Shown here: in pieces, positions 1 to 8,862 of the stretch
Numbering within the stretch: the first letter of the stretch is position 1
Layout of the letters: each line of letters opens with the position of its first letter
Origin: Rhodocyclaceae bacterium
Lineage (GTDB): Bacteria > Pseudomonadota > Gammaproteobacteria > Burkholderiales > Rhodocyclaceae
Length of the DNA stretch: 40,152 nt
Assembly (NCBI GenBank): GCA_003963315.1
Contig: RXJP01000078.1
Span: forward strand, 32,639-72,790
Direction: 5' to 3'
Notes under the pieces: model-generated
Seen by the model: the letters and a program-made list of their open reading frames with translations, nothing else
Told to the model about the DNA's origin: nothing
Databases searched by the model: none
Program-made: the position numbers and the translations under genes

Positions 1-2
1 AA

Positions 3-1361
3 CGCATGCCCCACATCTTGACCATGAACCCGGTCAAGCAGATGGTGCCCAAGCAGCAACTGCCCGAGGCCATCATCAACGGTCACGCCACGGGGTATCT
101 CTGGGACGGCATGTCCCAGGAAGCGCAGTTTTCTCCCTTCACTTACCCCATGGAGGGCTACTCTCCGATCCACATGATCTATCGGTATGGCGGCTCGGCC
201 TTCAGCACCGTGACCAAGTCGGGGCGCTGGGTTGAGGCCTATCGCCACGAGAGCATCGAGTTCGTGGTCAACCAGTCGGTCTGGATGGAAGGGGAGGCCC
301 AATTTGCCGACGTTATCCTGCCGGCCTGTACCTCTCTGGAGCGTTGGGATATTGGCGAGTGGTCCAATCCCGGCGGCTATCTGCACCACGGGTTCAACAG
401 CAACAACCACCGCATCGTCACGATGCAACACAAGTGTATTGAACCGCTGGGCGAGTCCAAGTCCGATTACCAGATCTTCACTGAGGTGTTAAATCAACTG
501 GGCCTCGGTGCCGTCTTTACCGAAGGGGGCAGCGAACTGGATTGGGTCAAGCGCGTATTCGACTCATCCGACTTGCCGGGGCACATCAGTTGGAAGGAGT
601 TCTGTCGCAAGGGTTACTACGTCGTGCCTGCTGAACGGGAGGTACTGCGGGAGCCGGTGAACATGCGTTGGTTCGCCGAGGGGCGTCACAAGGATGTCCC
701 CGAGCCCCATCCCCTGCCTTCCCAATATGCGGAAGAATTCGGCCAGGGGCTGCAAACCCCCAGCGGCAAGATCGAATTCATTCCCGAACTGCTCAAGCGC
801 CATACTGCCCACAATCCGGAACGTCCGCCGCTCAATCGCTACATTCCCTCCTGGGAGGGCCGTGGCACCATTGAACTGGTGGGCAAGTATCCCTTGCAGA
901 TGATCGCCACCCATTCCCGTTACAGCTTTCATACCAGCTCCGACGGCAAAAACACGGCGGTGAATCAAGTGGAAGACCATCGCGCCCTGGTCAATGGTCA
1001 CTACTACTGGCTGCTTCGGCTCAGCCCGGTAGACGCAGCCGAGCGTGGCATCAAGCATCGCGACCTGGTCAAGGTGTTCAACGACCGGGCGGCGGTGATC
1101 TGCGCTGCGGACGTATCGGCCCTGGTGGCCGAAGGCGTGGTCAAGTCCTACGAGTCGAGTGCCGAGTTCCAGCTGGTCGAAGTGAATGGCGAAACGGTGG
1201 AGGTTGGCGGTTGCATGAACATGCTGACGCCGGACCGTCCCCAATCCCAGGGGACCAGCAGCATGAGTCCCAATTCCTGCCTGGTGCAGGTGGAAAAATG
1301 GAAAAACGCAGCAGCCTTCCGCCCATTGCTTGGCGCCACCCAAGCCTCCCACGCTGCTTGA
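3..1361 (+). CDS. Pyrogallol hydroxytransferase / resorcinol hydroxylase-like molybdopterin large subunit (5'-truncated by window)
   Basis: The reading frame is open to the left window edge, so only about 452 C-terminal residues are seen. Family large subunits are near 875 residues, so roughly half is missing. Visible are the molybdopterin-oxidoreductase core segment (VWMEGEAQFADVILPACT, about residues 93-110 of the visible part) and the C-terminal molydopterin dinucleotide-binding barrel from about residue 300 (KYPLQMIATHSRYSFHTSSD). In this DMSO-reductase subgroup a bis-MGD molybdenum centre handles polyphenols: transhydroxylase moves a hydroxyl group to turn pyrogallol into phloroglucinol, while resorcinol hydroxylase makes hydroxyhydroquinone. 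Assignment to the subgroup rests on overall similarity and on the next gene, a matching small subunit. Substrate cannot be decided because the N-terminal active-site part lies outside the window. A GAGG motif 10 bases after the stop belongs to the next gene, so the two are probably co-translated. Confidence 0.8.
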   Translation, partial: RMPHILTMNPVKQMVPKQQLPEAIINGHATGYLWDGMSQEAQFSPFTYPMEGYSPIHMIYRYGGSAFSTVTKSGRWVEAYRHESIEFVVNQSVWMEGEAQFADVILPACTSLERWDIGEWSNPGGYLHHGFNSNNHRIVTMQHKCIEPLGESKSDYQIFTEVLNQLGLGAVFTEGGSELDWVKRVFDSSDLPGHISWKEFCRKGYYVVPAEREVLREPVNMRWFAEGRHKDVPEPHPLPSQYAEEFGQGLQTPSGKIEFIPELLKRHTAHNPERPPLNRYIPSWEGRGTIELVGKYPLQMIATHSRYSFHTSSDGKNTAVNQVEDHRALVNGHYYWLLRLSPVDAAERGIKHRDLVKVFNDRAAVICAADVSALVAEGVVKSYESSAEFQLVEVNGETVEVGGCMNMLTPDRPQSQGTSSMSPNSCLVQVEKWKNAAAFRPLLGATQASHAA

Positions 1362-1371
1362 GGAACCGCCC

Positions 1372-2208
1372 ATGAAGAAATGGAACCTGATCATCAACGT
1401 TGGCCGCTGCGAGAATTGCTACAACTGCGTCATTGCGGCCAAGGACGAACACGTCGGCAATGACTTCCCCGGCTATGCGGCGCCTGCTGCCCCCAAAGGT
1501 GCCGACCTAATCCGCATTTTGAGGCGTGTAGAGGGTAGGGCACCCATGGTGCAAACTACTTACCTGCCGGTGATGTGTAATCACTGCGACGATGCACCTT
1601 GCATGAGGGTTGGCGGTGAAGCCATCCACAAGCGCGAAGACGGGATTGTGATCATCGATCCGGTCAAGGCCAAGGGCCGTCAAGACATTGTGCGCGCCTG
1701 TCCCTATAAGGCCATTGTCTGGAATGAAGAAGCTCAGGTGCCCCAGACCTGGATCTTCGATGCCCATTTGTTGGATCAAGGGTGGCAACAACCGCGCTGT
1801 CAACAATCTTGTCCCACCGGCGTGTTCGAGGCTCTTCAACTCGAAGATACCGCTATGGCGCAGAAAGCTAAAGATGAAGACCTTCAGGTTCTCCTGCCCA
1901 AGCTTGGAGCCAAGCCACGGGTGTATTACCGCGGGCTTGGCCGTTGGATGGATTGTTTTATTGGTGGGAGTGCCAGTGTCGAGCGCGAGGGCGTCGTGGA
2001 TTGCGTCGAAGGCGCCCGGGTCACCCTGCTGCAACAAGGCAAGGTCATAGCAGAAACCCTGAGTGATGAATTCGGCGATTTTCGATTCTCGGGATTACCG
2101 GAAAACAGTGGCAGTTATCAATTAGAAATCGAACACACCGAAGGTCGGGCACGGGCTGATTGCGAATTGCAGGAAAGTATTTATCTCGGGGAGTTTCGTC
2201 TGAATTGA
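1372..2208 (+). CDS. Pyrogallol hydroxytransferase / resorcinol hydroxylase-like Fe-S small subunit
   Basis: This 278-residue protein matches the length of transhydroxylase small subunits (about 274). Cysteines visible for Fe-S clusters are C13, C16, C19, C69, C72, C77, C110, C143 and C147, arranged as in the four-cluster ferredoxin-like subunits of DMSO-reductase-family enzymes but with a reduced set, as expected for this subgroup. After about residue 195 comes a beta-rich domain (EGARVTLLQQGKVIAETLSD, FGDFRFSGLP) that looks like the transthyretin/CnaB-like domain known at the C-terminus of the pyrogallol transhydroxylase small subunit. That domain is the best support for this subgroup over generic Fe-S subunits. 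The ATG at 1372 is preceded by GAGG at a good distance; a longer frame from 1330 overlaps the upstream gene and is unlikely. Its role is electron transfer or structural support for the molybdenum subunit. Confidence 0.85.
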   Translation: MKKWNLIINVGRCENCYNCVIAAKDEHVGNDFPGYAAPAAPKGADLIRILRRVEGRAPMVQTTYLPVMCNHCDDAPCMRVGGEAIHKREDGIVIIDPVKAKGRQDIVRACPYKAIVWNEEAQVPQTWIFDAHLLDQGWQQPRCQQSCPTGVFEALQLEDTAMAQKAKDEDLQVLLPKLGAKPRVYYRGLGRWMDCFIGGSASVEREGVVDCVEGARVTLLQQGKVIAETLSDEFGDFRFSGLPENSGSYQLEIEHTEGRARADCELQESIYLGEFRLN

Positions 2209-2255
2209 CGAACAAGCATTAGCGCCAATAGTAGAACACTAAAGGAGAACACAAT

Positions 2256-3512
2256 ATGTCTTATCGGACCGCCGCCCAAAGGGGGGGCGAGGGTGGCGTG
2301 TTGCCCAAAAAAGCGAATCATTATCGTCAGGCAACCTTTCGCCAAGCATTGGTGCTTCTGCTTGCTAGCTGTATGCCCGTGTTAGGCATGGTGTTGATCG
2401 CGCCGGGTTTACCTCGGATCCAAGCATATTTTGGCGGAGTTCCTCATGTCGAGGTGCTGGCGCCGGTTGCGCTTACCATTCCTTCTTTATTCATCGCCCT
2501 GTTGTCCCCGGTAGCGGGTGCCATTACCGATTTTTTTGGACGCAAGCGACTGCTGATCGGCTGTCTGGTGCTCTATGCGGTGGCCGGTACGGCACCTTTG
2601 TGGCAGCAGGATTTGATTGCCATCATTGTTAGTCGTGGATTTGTCGGTATTGCAGAGGCCGGCATTATGACAGCGTGCACGACCATGATCGGCGACTATT
2701 TCCATGGTGGCCAACGGGAACGCTATCTTTCCTTGCAGACTATTTTTGCCACCATGTGCGCTACGTTGTTCCTCATGGCCGGTGGTGCCCTGGGTGAAAA
2801 TGATTGGCGTACGCCTTTCGCCGTCTATGGGGTGGCTGTCGCTTTGATACCGGCGGTTGCCTTTGGCCTATGGGAGCCAGACAAAGCATCGGATGCCTTG
2901 GCCGAAGGAGGACAGAACGACCATAACCGAGTCCATACCCGTTGGCGTTTTGTTTTCTTCATCTGTTTGGTGACGCTGCTGGGAGGAATCGCGTTTTTCA
3001 CTACACAAGTTGAATTGGGTTTTTTGTTGGAATTGCTGGGGATTTCATCCCCTAGCCGGGTCGGCATGGCTATCGCCAGCGGTAGTTTGATGGTGACTGT
3101 AGGTGCCGTTCTCTTCCGTCGTTTGGTGCATGCCGGAGTCCCTACCTTGCTTACCCTGAGCTTTGCTATGGCGGGGGTAGGATTTCTGCAAATGTCCTGG
3201 GCTGGAAGCTATACCGAGATGCTGGTCGGGGTGGTCATCAACAATCTGGGAACAGGGCTACTGCTGCCGTCCTTGTTGGTCTGGGTTATGCGACAACTGC
3301 CTTTTGAACACCGCGGCCGTGGGACGGGGCTTTGGACGGCAAGTTTTTATCTGGGTCAATTTGTCTGCCCATTAGTTGTCATGGGTATATCGCAGCACGT
3401 TGGCGGCTTATCTGGCGCGATTGGAACTTTCGGTTGGTGTGCGTTGGCACTTGCAGTTTTTGCGCTGACAACAGTGCGCCGTAAAACTGGGCATAAGCAC
3501 GGGAGGCACTGA
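2256..3512 (+). CDS. MFS transporter, probably for the aromatic substrate
   Basis: A 418-residue polytopic membrane protein of the major facilitator superfamily. About twelve hydrophobic segments are visible. The loop motif after TM2 (DFFGRKRLL, about residues 90-98) is the classic MFS G-x-x-x-D/G-R-K/R signature, and a related motif (EHRGRGTG) occurs in the second half. The start has a clear AGGAG ribosome-binding site (2243-2247) eight bases before ATG. It follows the transhydroxylase genes by 47 bases and ends in a terminator, so it is probably the last gene of that transcript. Import of a polyphenol or gallate-like acid is inferred from position only; efflux cannot be excluded. Its base composition is less GC-rich than that of the CoA-transferase gene that follows. 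Confidence 0.8.
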   Translation: MSYRTAAQRGGEGGVLPKKANHYRQATFRQALVLLLASCMPVLGMVLIAPGLPRIQAYFGGVPHVEVLAPVALTIPSLFIALLSPVAGAITDFFGRKRLLIGCLVLYAVAGTAPLWQQDLIAIIVSRGFVGIAEAGIMTACTTMIGDYFHGGQRERYLSLQTIFATMCATLFLMAGGALGENDWRTPFAVYGVAVALIPAVAFGLWEPDKASDALAEGGQNDHNRVHTRWRFVFFICLVTLLGGIAFFTTQVELGFLLELLGISSPSRVGMAIASGSLMVTVGAVLFRRLVHAGVPTLLTLSFAMAGVGFLQMSWAGSYTEMLVGVVINNLGTGLLLPSLLVWVMRQLPFEHRGRGTGLWTASFYLGQFVCPLVVMGISQHVGGLSGAIGTFGWCALALAVFALTTVRRKTGHKHGRH

Positions 3513-3526
3513 ATTTTGGTGCCTCC
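3502..3526 (+). terminator. Rho-independent terminator after the MFS gene
   Basis: The inverted repeat GGAGGCAC (3502-3509) / GTGCCTCC (3519-3526), with a 9-base loop, begins in the last codons of the transporter gene and spans its stop codon. A T-rich stretch follows. Confidence 0.7.
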
Positions 3527-3580
3527 TTGATTCTATTGCCTTAACAGATTTGATGTGACCTGCAACGTTTGCTCCTCTTG

Positions 3581-3617
3581 TGCAAAGGCGGCGATGCCGC
3601 CGCCTTTGCATTTTTTT
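3581..3617 (+). terminator. Strong second rho-independent terminator
   Basis: A perfect 12-bp stem, TGCAAAGGCGGC (3581-3592) / GCCGCCTTTGCA (3599-3610), with a 6-base loop is followed by seven T residues (3611-3617). With the hairpin 55 bases upstream it insulates the transhydroxylase transcript from the CoA-transferase gene, which must therefore have its own promoter in 3618-3663. Confidence 0.9.
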
Positions 3618-3663
3618 GTAGCACGCTGCCGGGGTACAGAATCATTGAGTATGGAGTGTTTGC

Positions 3664-5019
3664 ATGAGTAAAGTATTTCCCACTGCCGCCGCGGCCCTGT
3701 CCGGCCTCCTGGCGGATCACCAGACCATCGCCGCCGGCGGCTTCGGCCTGTGCGGCATTCCCGAGAACCTGATCGTCGCCCTGCGCGATAGTGGCGTCAA
3801 AGACCTCACCATCGTCGGCAACAACGCCGGTGTGGACGACTTCGGCATGGGCATTCTGTTGACGACCCGCCAGGTCAAGAAGGTCATCGCCTCCTATGTG
3901 GGCGAGAACAAGGAATTCGAACGCCAGGTCCTGGCGGGAGAACTGGAACTGGAACTCACGCCCCAAGGCACCCTCGCCGAGAAACTGCGGGCCGGTGGCG
4001 CCGGCATCCCCGGCTTTTATACCCGTACCGGCTACGGCACCCTCTTGGCCGAAGGCAAGGATTTGAAGAGTTTCGACGGCAAGGAATACGTCCTCGAACC
4101 CGCCATCACCGCCGATGTCTCCCTGGTCAAGGCCTGGAAGGGCGACAAGGCCGGTAACCTCGTCTACCGCAAGACCTCCCGCAACTTCAATCCCATGATC
4201 GCCACCTGCGGCAGGATCACCATCGCCGAAGTGGAAGAACTGGTGGAAGTGGGCGAACTGGACCCGGACGAAATCCACACCCCCGGTATCTACGTGGACC
4301 GCATCGTCCAAGGCCAGCATTACGAGAAGCGCATCGAATTCCGCACCGTCCAGGGAGTGGCGGCCTCCAGGAAGGAATCCCCCATCCGCAACCTCATGGC
4401 CCAGCGGGCCGCCCGGGAGCTCAAGGACGGCTACCACGTCAATCTGGGTATCGGCATCCCCACCCTGGTCGCCAATTTCATCCCTGACGGCATGCACGTC
4501 ACCCTGCAATCGGAGAACGGCCTGCTGGGTATCGGCCCCTTCCCCGAAGAGGACAAGGTCGATCCCGACCTCATCAATGCCGGCAAGCAGACCATCACCA
4601 CCCTTCCCGGCAGCAGCTTTTTCTCTAGCGCCGACTCCTTCGCCATGATCCGGGGTGGACACATCGATCTGTCCATCCTGGGGGCGCTGGAAGTCACCGA
4701 CCAGGGCGACATCGCCAACTGGATGGTGCCCGGCAAGATGGTCAAGGGCCCTGGCGGGGCCATGGACCTGGTGGCAGGGGTGAAACGGGTGGTGGTGCTG
4801 ATGGAGCACTGTGCCAAGGACGGCAGCCCGAAGATCCTGCCTCATTGCACCCTGCCCATCACGGGCAAGGGCTGTGTGAACCTGATCATCACCGACCTGT
4901 GCGTGTTCGAGGTGGTGCCAGGGCAGGGGCTACTACTCAAGGAGCTTTATGACGGCGTGGCCCTCGACGAGGTCAGAGCTAAAACCGGCGTGCCGTTCCA
5001 AGTTTCATCTAAGTCTTAA
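3664..5019 (+). CDS. Fused 3-oxoacid (acetoacetate-type) CoA-transferase
   Basis: This 451-residue protein fuses the alpha and beta halves of a family I CoA-transferase. The alpha half spans about residues 1-220 ([15 protein letters not shown] near residue 23). The beta half spans about 238-451, with the active-site glutamate E284 in [13 protein letters not shown]. Family I enzymes move CoA between succinyl-CoA or acetyl-CoA and acetoacetate or similar oxoacids through a glutamyl-CoA thioester. The next gene is a beta-keto acid cleavage enzyme; if that enzyme releases acetoacetate, this transferase would activate it to acetoacetyl-CoA for thiolysis. That link is inference. The gene is visibly richer in GC at third codon positions than the transporter before it and the cleavage enzyme after it, suggesting a different ancestry within the cluster. 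Confidence 0.85.
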   Translation: MSKVFPTAAAALSGLLADHQTIAAGGFGLCGIPENLIVALRDSGVKDLTIVGNNAGVDDFGMGILLTTRQVKKVIASYVGENKEFERQVLAGELELELTPQGTLAEKLRAGGAGIPGFYTRTGYGTLLAEGKDLKSFDGKEYVLEPAITADVSLVKAWKGDKAGNLVYRKTSRNFNPMIATCGRITIAEVEELVEVGELDPDEIHTPGIYVDRIVQGQHYEKRIEFRTVQGVAASRKESPIRNLMAQRAARELKDGYHVNLGIGIPTLVANFIPDGMHVTLQSENGLLGIGPFPEEDKVDPDLINAGKQTITTLPGSSFFSSADSFAMIRGGHIDLSILGALEVTDQGDIANWMVPGKMVKGPGGAMDLVAGVKRVVVLMEHCAKDGSPKILPHCTLPITGKGCVNLIITDLCVFEVVPGQGLLLKELYDGVALDEVRAKTGVPFQVSSKS

Positions 5020-5053
5020 TTTTCGTCGAATTACTTTATCTAGGAGGCGAATC

Positions 5054-5941
5054 ATGCAAGAAAAAATCATCTTAACCTGTGCCTTGACGGGGGCCGGCCC
5101 TTTATCCCCCAACCCCGCTCAACCCATTACGCCGACTCAGATTGCAGAGTCTGGACTTGAAGCTGCTGAAGCAGGGGCAGCCATTATTCATGTGCACGTA
5201 CGCGACCCCAAAACCGGCCAGTTTTCTGGCGATCTGGATCTTTACCGGGAAACAGTGGATTTGATCCGTCGTCACAACAAAGAGGTTGTACTTAACCTGA
5301 CAACAGGCTTGGGCTCGGGTTTCTATCCTGCTGATCCCATGCTGCCTTCAACGGCAGGTCCCGATACCCATATCTGGTCGGCCGAACAGCGTGTTCAACA
5401 TGTGCTCGAATTAAAACCAGAAATCTGTACTTTGGATCTTGTGACTGCCCAGGTTTTTGGCGGTGTTGTAATGAGCCTTGAACCAGTGCTGACACGTATG
5501 GCGGAACTCGTGCGAGCCGTTGGCGTAGTGCCCGAGATTGAGCTGTTTGACAGCGGCGATGCCGTCCTTGCGAAACATCTGATCGCGAAGGGAGTCCTGG
5601 AGGGCCCCGGTATGTATTCTTTCGTGATGGGTCTGAACTATACGATGCCCGCCGATACTCAAACCATGGCTTACATTTCCAGCCTATTGCCAGCAGGAGC
5701 CCAATGGCAGGGCTTCGGCATCGGTCGGAATCAATTCCCGATGGCTATGCAATCTTATTTGCTTGGGGGGCATGTCAGAGTTGGTATGGAAGACAACGCA
5801 TTTATTTCCAAAGGGACTTTTGCCAAAAGCAACGCCGATTTGGTAAGTAAAGTCAAACGCATGTTGGACGATGTTGGTGGTGTGCTCGCTACCTCTGCCG
5901 AGGCCAGACAGATTCTCAAGTTACGCGCGAAAAGCAGCTAA
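5054..5941 (+). CDS. BKACE-family beta-keto acid cleavage enzyme, candidate triacetate acetoacetate-lyase
   Basis: A 295-residue DUF849/BKACE protein starting at ATG 5054 behind a textbook AGGAGG site. Zinc ligands expected for the family are all present: H46 and H48 in IHVHVRDPKTG and E246 in VRVGMEDN, as in 3-keto-5-aminohexanoate cleavage enzyme (Kce). Family members condense a beta-keto acid with acetyl-CoA and split it to acetoacetate plus a new CoA ester. In the anaerobic phloroglucinol pathway of gut Firmicutes, a BKACE member (triacetate acetoacetate-lyase) cleaves 3,5-dioxohexanoate to acetoacetate and acetoacetyl-CoA. The neighbouring transhydroxylase (a phloroglucinol-forming type) and CoA-transferase make that substrate the best guess here. 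Other beta-keto acids remain possible. It lies 34 bases after the CoA-transferase and is probably co-transcribed. Confidence 0.82.
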   Translation: MQEKIILTCALTGAGPLSPNPAQPITPTQIAESGLEAAEAGAAIIHVHVRDPKTGQFSGDLDLYRETVDLIRRHNKEVVLNLTTGLGSGFYPADPMLPSTAGPDTHIWSAEQRVQHVLELKPEICTLDLVTAQVFGGVVMSLEPVLTRMAELVRAVGVVPEIELFDSGDAVLAKHLIAKGVLEGPGMYSFVMGLNYTMPADTQTMAYISSLLPAGAQWQGFGIGRNQFPMAMQSYLLGGHVRVGMEDNAFISKGTFAKSNADLVSKVKRMLDDVGGVLATSAEARQILKLRAKSS

Positions 5942-5974
5942 TAGGAGAGCAAAGAGCCTTATTTATGAAATACC

Positions 5975-5997
5975 AAAGGGAGGAGCGTCTCCCTTTT
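5975..5997 (+). terminator. Probable terminator after the BKACE gene
   Basis: AAAGGGAG (5975-5982) and CTCCCTTT (5989-5996) form an 8-bp stem with a 6-base loop, followed by only one further T. It could be a weak terminator, leaving some read-through into the chemotaxis gene. Confidence 0.5.
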
Positions 5998-6038
5998 AAG
6001 GGGCAACTCTGCTTTCGTGCCTCGAGCAAGGAGAAGCG

Positions 6039-7736
6039 ATGATTTATCTGGGGATCAAGGCAAAATTAATTCTATTGACCATCCTTGCTGCATTAGCTTT
6101 GGCTGCGGTGGGATTTGCTGGATGGAGCGGCGTTCAGCAAATGGGGCACGTCTTGGAGGATACCCACGAACGCACAAATGCCCTTGAGAACCTTATGGCG
6201 ATGCGCGAGTCGCAGTTGTTGCTGGTAATGGGAATTCGGGAAGGGATAGCCTGGAACGTCGGCCAATATGCCAGCGATCCCAATAAAAGCCGCGTGGTTT
6301 CGGACGGGAAATCCTATTTTCAAGAGTTGCACTCCCGCCAGGAAAAACATTTCAAGGCTGCGCAAGAAGCCCATGATCGCTATTCATCCATGGTGATGAC
6401 AACTCAGGAGCGCGATCAATGGCAGGCGTTAGAGGCGCAATGGGTGCCTTTTCTCAAGGCGATGGACAATGCTGTGAAGGCTGTGGACGATATGGCGAAA
6501 GCGTCCGGATGGGACGCATTGCTTAGCGGTGCTGAGTCCCTTGAAGCGCAGGAGGACATGAATCGCGCCTTTGTCCTCGGGGTTGAACAGGAAATGAATA
6601 AGCTACTCACTCTTAACCAAGAGCTCTATCGCATTTCGCTTGAGAACGGGAAGAGCGTCAATAGCCGGACACCCAAGGTCATTTCCGGGATTTTCTTGCT
6701 CGCGCAAGGTATTCTGGCCGCAATGGCTTGGGCCATCATTCGCAATGTGATGAAGGCTTTGCACTCCATTAGAAACACCATCAGTAGGGTGGCAGAAGAA
6801 AACGACTTTACGGTGAGAGCAGAGAGCCAGGGCAATGATGAAATTTCCCAAACGGGGCAGGCGTTCAACGTGATGCTGGAGCGGACTCAGGCCTTGCTCA
6901 AGGATGTTCTCCACGATGCGCAACGTATCTCCGCTGTGGCGGAAATGACCGCGACTGCATCTACCAGACTCTCCGCCACTTCTGGTGGGCAAAGTTCAGC
7001 TGCCGCATTGATGGCGGGAGCGATCGAGCAGATGACGTCAAGCATGGACATCGTTTCCGAAAGCGCTTCTGCTGCATTGGGACGTGCCAACGAGGCTGGC
7101 CAGTCAGCAGAGCAGGGAGCCCACATCATATCCAGAGCTGCGGACGGTATGGGGCGCATAGTCGGTACTGTGAACGATGCCGGGCAAGTAATCCACGGTG
7201 TTGGAAAAAGCTCTGCCGAGATTTCCCTGATCATGCAAGTGATCAAGGAAGTTGCGGATCAGACCAATCTTTTGGCACTCAATGCGGCGATTGAGGCGGC
7301 GCGGGCAGGGGAACAAGGCCGCGGGTTTGCTGTTGTGGCTGATGAGGTGCGCAAACTTGCCGAGCGTACGACCCAGTCCACCGAGGAAATTGGGCAGATG
7401 ATATCCCGAATGCAATCTTCAGCCCAAGGGGCTATAGACAGCATGGCACAAGTTGAGTCCGAGGTCGGCCAAGGAAAGGAATTGTCTTTGCAAGCCGCGG
7501 AACGGATGGATGTGATTTATCGCTGTGCCAATCAGGTGGCGGTATCTGTCAATGAAATCTCGAGTTCTTTGAAAGAGCAGAGCAGGGCAGTAAGGGATAT
7601 CGGGGAAAGGGTGGAAGAGGTTGCACGTACCAGCGAAGAGAATTCGCTAGCCGCCAGAGAGACAGAAAAGGTTGCTGCGGAACTCAGTAGCCTTGCTGAT
7701 CATCTGCGGGTTTCCGCGAATCGTTTTCGTGCGTAA
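6039..7736 (+). CDS. Methyl-accepting chemotaxis protein
   Basis: A 565-residue transducer with a short cytoplasmic start, TM1 at about residues 8-28, a periplasmic helical sensor domain (about 30-208, four-helix-bundle type), TM2 at about 212-236 ([18 protein letters not shown]), a HAMP domain (about 237-290) and a signalling domain with the conserved hairpin tip ([20 protein letters not shown] near residues 407-426). An AGGAG site precedes ATG 6039. There is no NWxxF-type receptor-tether pentapeptide at the C-terminus. It sits between the BKACE gene and moaA on the same strand, so it probably steers cells toward the substrate of this pathway. That is inference; the ligand cannot be read from the sequence. 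Confidence 0.9.
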   Translation: MIYLGIKAKLILLTILAALALAAVGFAGWSGVQQMGHVLEDTHERTNALENLMAMRESQLLLVMGIREGIAWNVGQYASDPNKSRVVSDGKSYFQELHSRQEKHFKAAQEAHDRYSSMVMTTQERDQWQALEAQWVPFLKAMDNAVKAVDDMAKASGWDALLSGAESLEAQEDMNRAFVLGVEQEMNKLLTLNQELYRISLENGKSVNSRTPKVISGIFLLAQGILAAMAWAIIRNVMKALHSIRNTISRVAEENDFTVRAESQGNDEISQTGQAFNVMLERTQALLKDVLHDAQRISAVAEMTATASTRLSATSGGQSSAAALMAGAIEQMTSSMDIVSESASAALGRANEAGQSAEQGAHIISRAADGMGRIVGTVNDAGQVIHGVGKSSAEISLIMQVIKEVADQTNLLALNAAIEAARAGEQGRGFAVVADEVRKLAERTTQSTEEIGQMISRMQSSAQGAIDSMAQVESEVGQGKELSLQAAERMDVIYRCANQVAVSVNEISSSLKEQSRAVRDIGERVEEVARTSEENSLAARETEKVAAELSSLADHLRVSANRFRA

Positions 7737-7777
7737 TAGACGTCCCAATGCATCAGTTTCCGAAGTGGGTTTCTTAA

Positions 7778-8746
7778 ATGATTGATTCATTTGGGAGAGG
7801 AATCTCCTATTTGCGCGTTTCCGTCACTGATCGATGTGATCTGAGGTGTAGTTATTGCATGCCTGTGGATCACAAGGATTATGTCGAGCCGGACAATTGG
7901 TTAAGCATCCAAGAGCTAAAACGGACCCTTGGCGTTTTCTGCCGTCTTGGTATCGAGAAAATTCGTTTTACTGGCGGAGAACCATTACTCCGAAGAAATT
8001 TCTTGGGCATGGTTTCAGAAGTCTCTGGACTTCAGCAATTACGTGACGTTTCCCTTTCAACCAACGGTACCCAACTGAAAAGGTATGCAGTGGGATTAAG
8101 GCAGTCAGGTATACAAAGGCTGAATGTCAGCTTGGATACCCTCGACCAGGAAAAATTGAAGCGCATCGTTCACCGTGATGTCTTGGATGTCGTCGTCGAC
8201 GGCTTGATGGAGGCAAAACGGGTTGGGTTTGAGTTGATCAAGATTAATTCTGTACTTAACGACGAAACCACGTCTTCAGACATTGACCGATTGGTTGGGT
8301 TCTGTGCTGAACATGGTTTTGTGCTTCGCTTAATCGAGCCGATGCCCATGGGGAAAACTGGGAGGATTCATTTTGGGCTAACTGCGCAAAACGAGAAGAC
8401 CCGATTAAAAGCTACGCACGCGCTCATTGATGACATCGTTCCTGGAGCGGGACCAGCGCAATATCTGCGTTCTGCCGACGGAAAAATCCGCGTTGGATTT
8501 ATCACCCCAATTTCTCAACACTTCTGCGAAGCATGCAATAGGTTGAGATTGGGGGCTGATGGAACTTTGTATCCGTGTTTGGGCCAGAACGACTCCTCAA
8601 ATTTGAGGGATATCCTTCGCTCTGGAGGTACGGATGAAGATTTGGAGAATGAAATACTGAGCGTAGTAAACCGAAAGCCTGAACGACATCACTTTGTGGA
8701 AGACCAGTCGAAGATAATTCGCATTATGGCGGCAACAGGGGGATAA
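7778..8746 (+). CDS. moaA: GTP 3',8-cyclase MoaA (molybdenum cofactor synthesis)
   Basis: A 322-residue radical-SAM enzyme for the first step of molybdopterin synthesis, converting GTP to 3',8-cyclo-GTP. Diagnostic features are the N-terminal radical-SAM cluster CDLRCSYC (Cys 20, 24, 27), the SAM-binding FTGGEPLLR near residue 63, the C-terminal second Fe-S cluster (FCEACNRLRLGADGTLYPCL) and the terminal Gly-Gly that is essential in MoaA. All key residues are present, so it should be active. It is 41 bases behind the chemotaxis gene on the same strand, with no terminator between. No other moa genes are near, so this is likely an extra copy that travels with, and supplies cofactor for, the molybdenum transhydroxylase. 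No convincing ribosome-binding site is seen before ATG 7778. Confidence 0.92.
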   Translation: MIDSFGRGISYLRVSVTDRCDLRCSYCMPVDHKDYVEPDNWLSIQELKRTLGVFCRLGIEKIRFTGGEPLLRRNFLGMVSEVSGLQQLRDVSLSTNGTQLKRYAVGLRQSGIQRLNVSLDTLDQEKLKRIVHRDVLDVVVDGLMEAKRVGFELIKINSVLNDETTSSDIDRLVGFCAEHGFVLRLIEPMPMGKTGRIHFGLTAQNEKTRLKATHALIDDIVPGAGPAQYLRSADGKIRVGFITPISQHFCEACNRLRLGADGTLYPCLGQNDSSNLRDILRSGGTDEDLENEILSVVNRKPERHHFVEDQSKIIRIMAATGG

Positions 8747-8777
8747 GTTGCGGTAAAGGTACGCCCGGAATCTAAAA

Positions 8778-8817
8778 GCCCGAGCCTGCTACGAGCCCCT
8801 TTGTCAGGCTGACGGGC
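8778..8817 (+). terminator. Possible terminator after moaA
   Basis: GCCCG-AGCCTG (8778-8788) can pair with CAGGCT (8805-8810) and CGGGC (8813-8817) across a two-base bulge, with a 16-base loop. The T-run is poor (ATTGATTT), so this is tentative. Confidence 0.4.
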
Positions 8818-8862
8818 ATTGATTTGACCGAACCTTACCCATTCAAAGGCGGGTTCAGCTGA

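Noticed and set aside
3541-4845. A 434-residue minus-strand frame opposite the CoA-transferase
   Set aside because: It is the antisense shadow of a clear GC-rich gene, has no recognisable motifs, and crosses a strong terminator.
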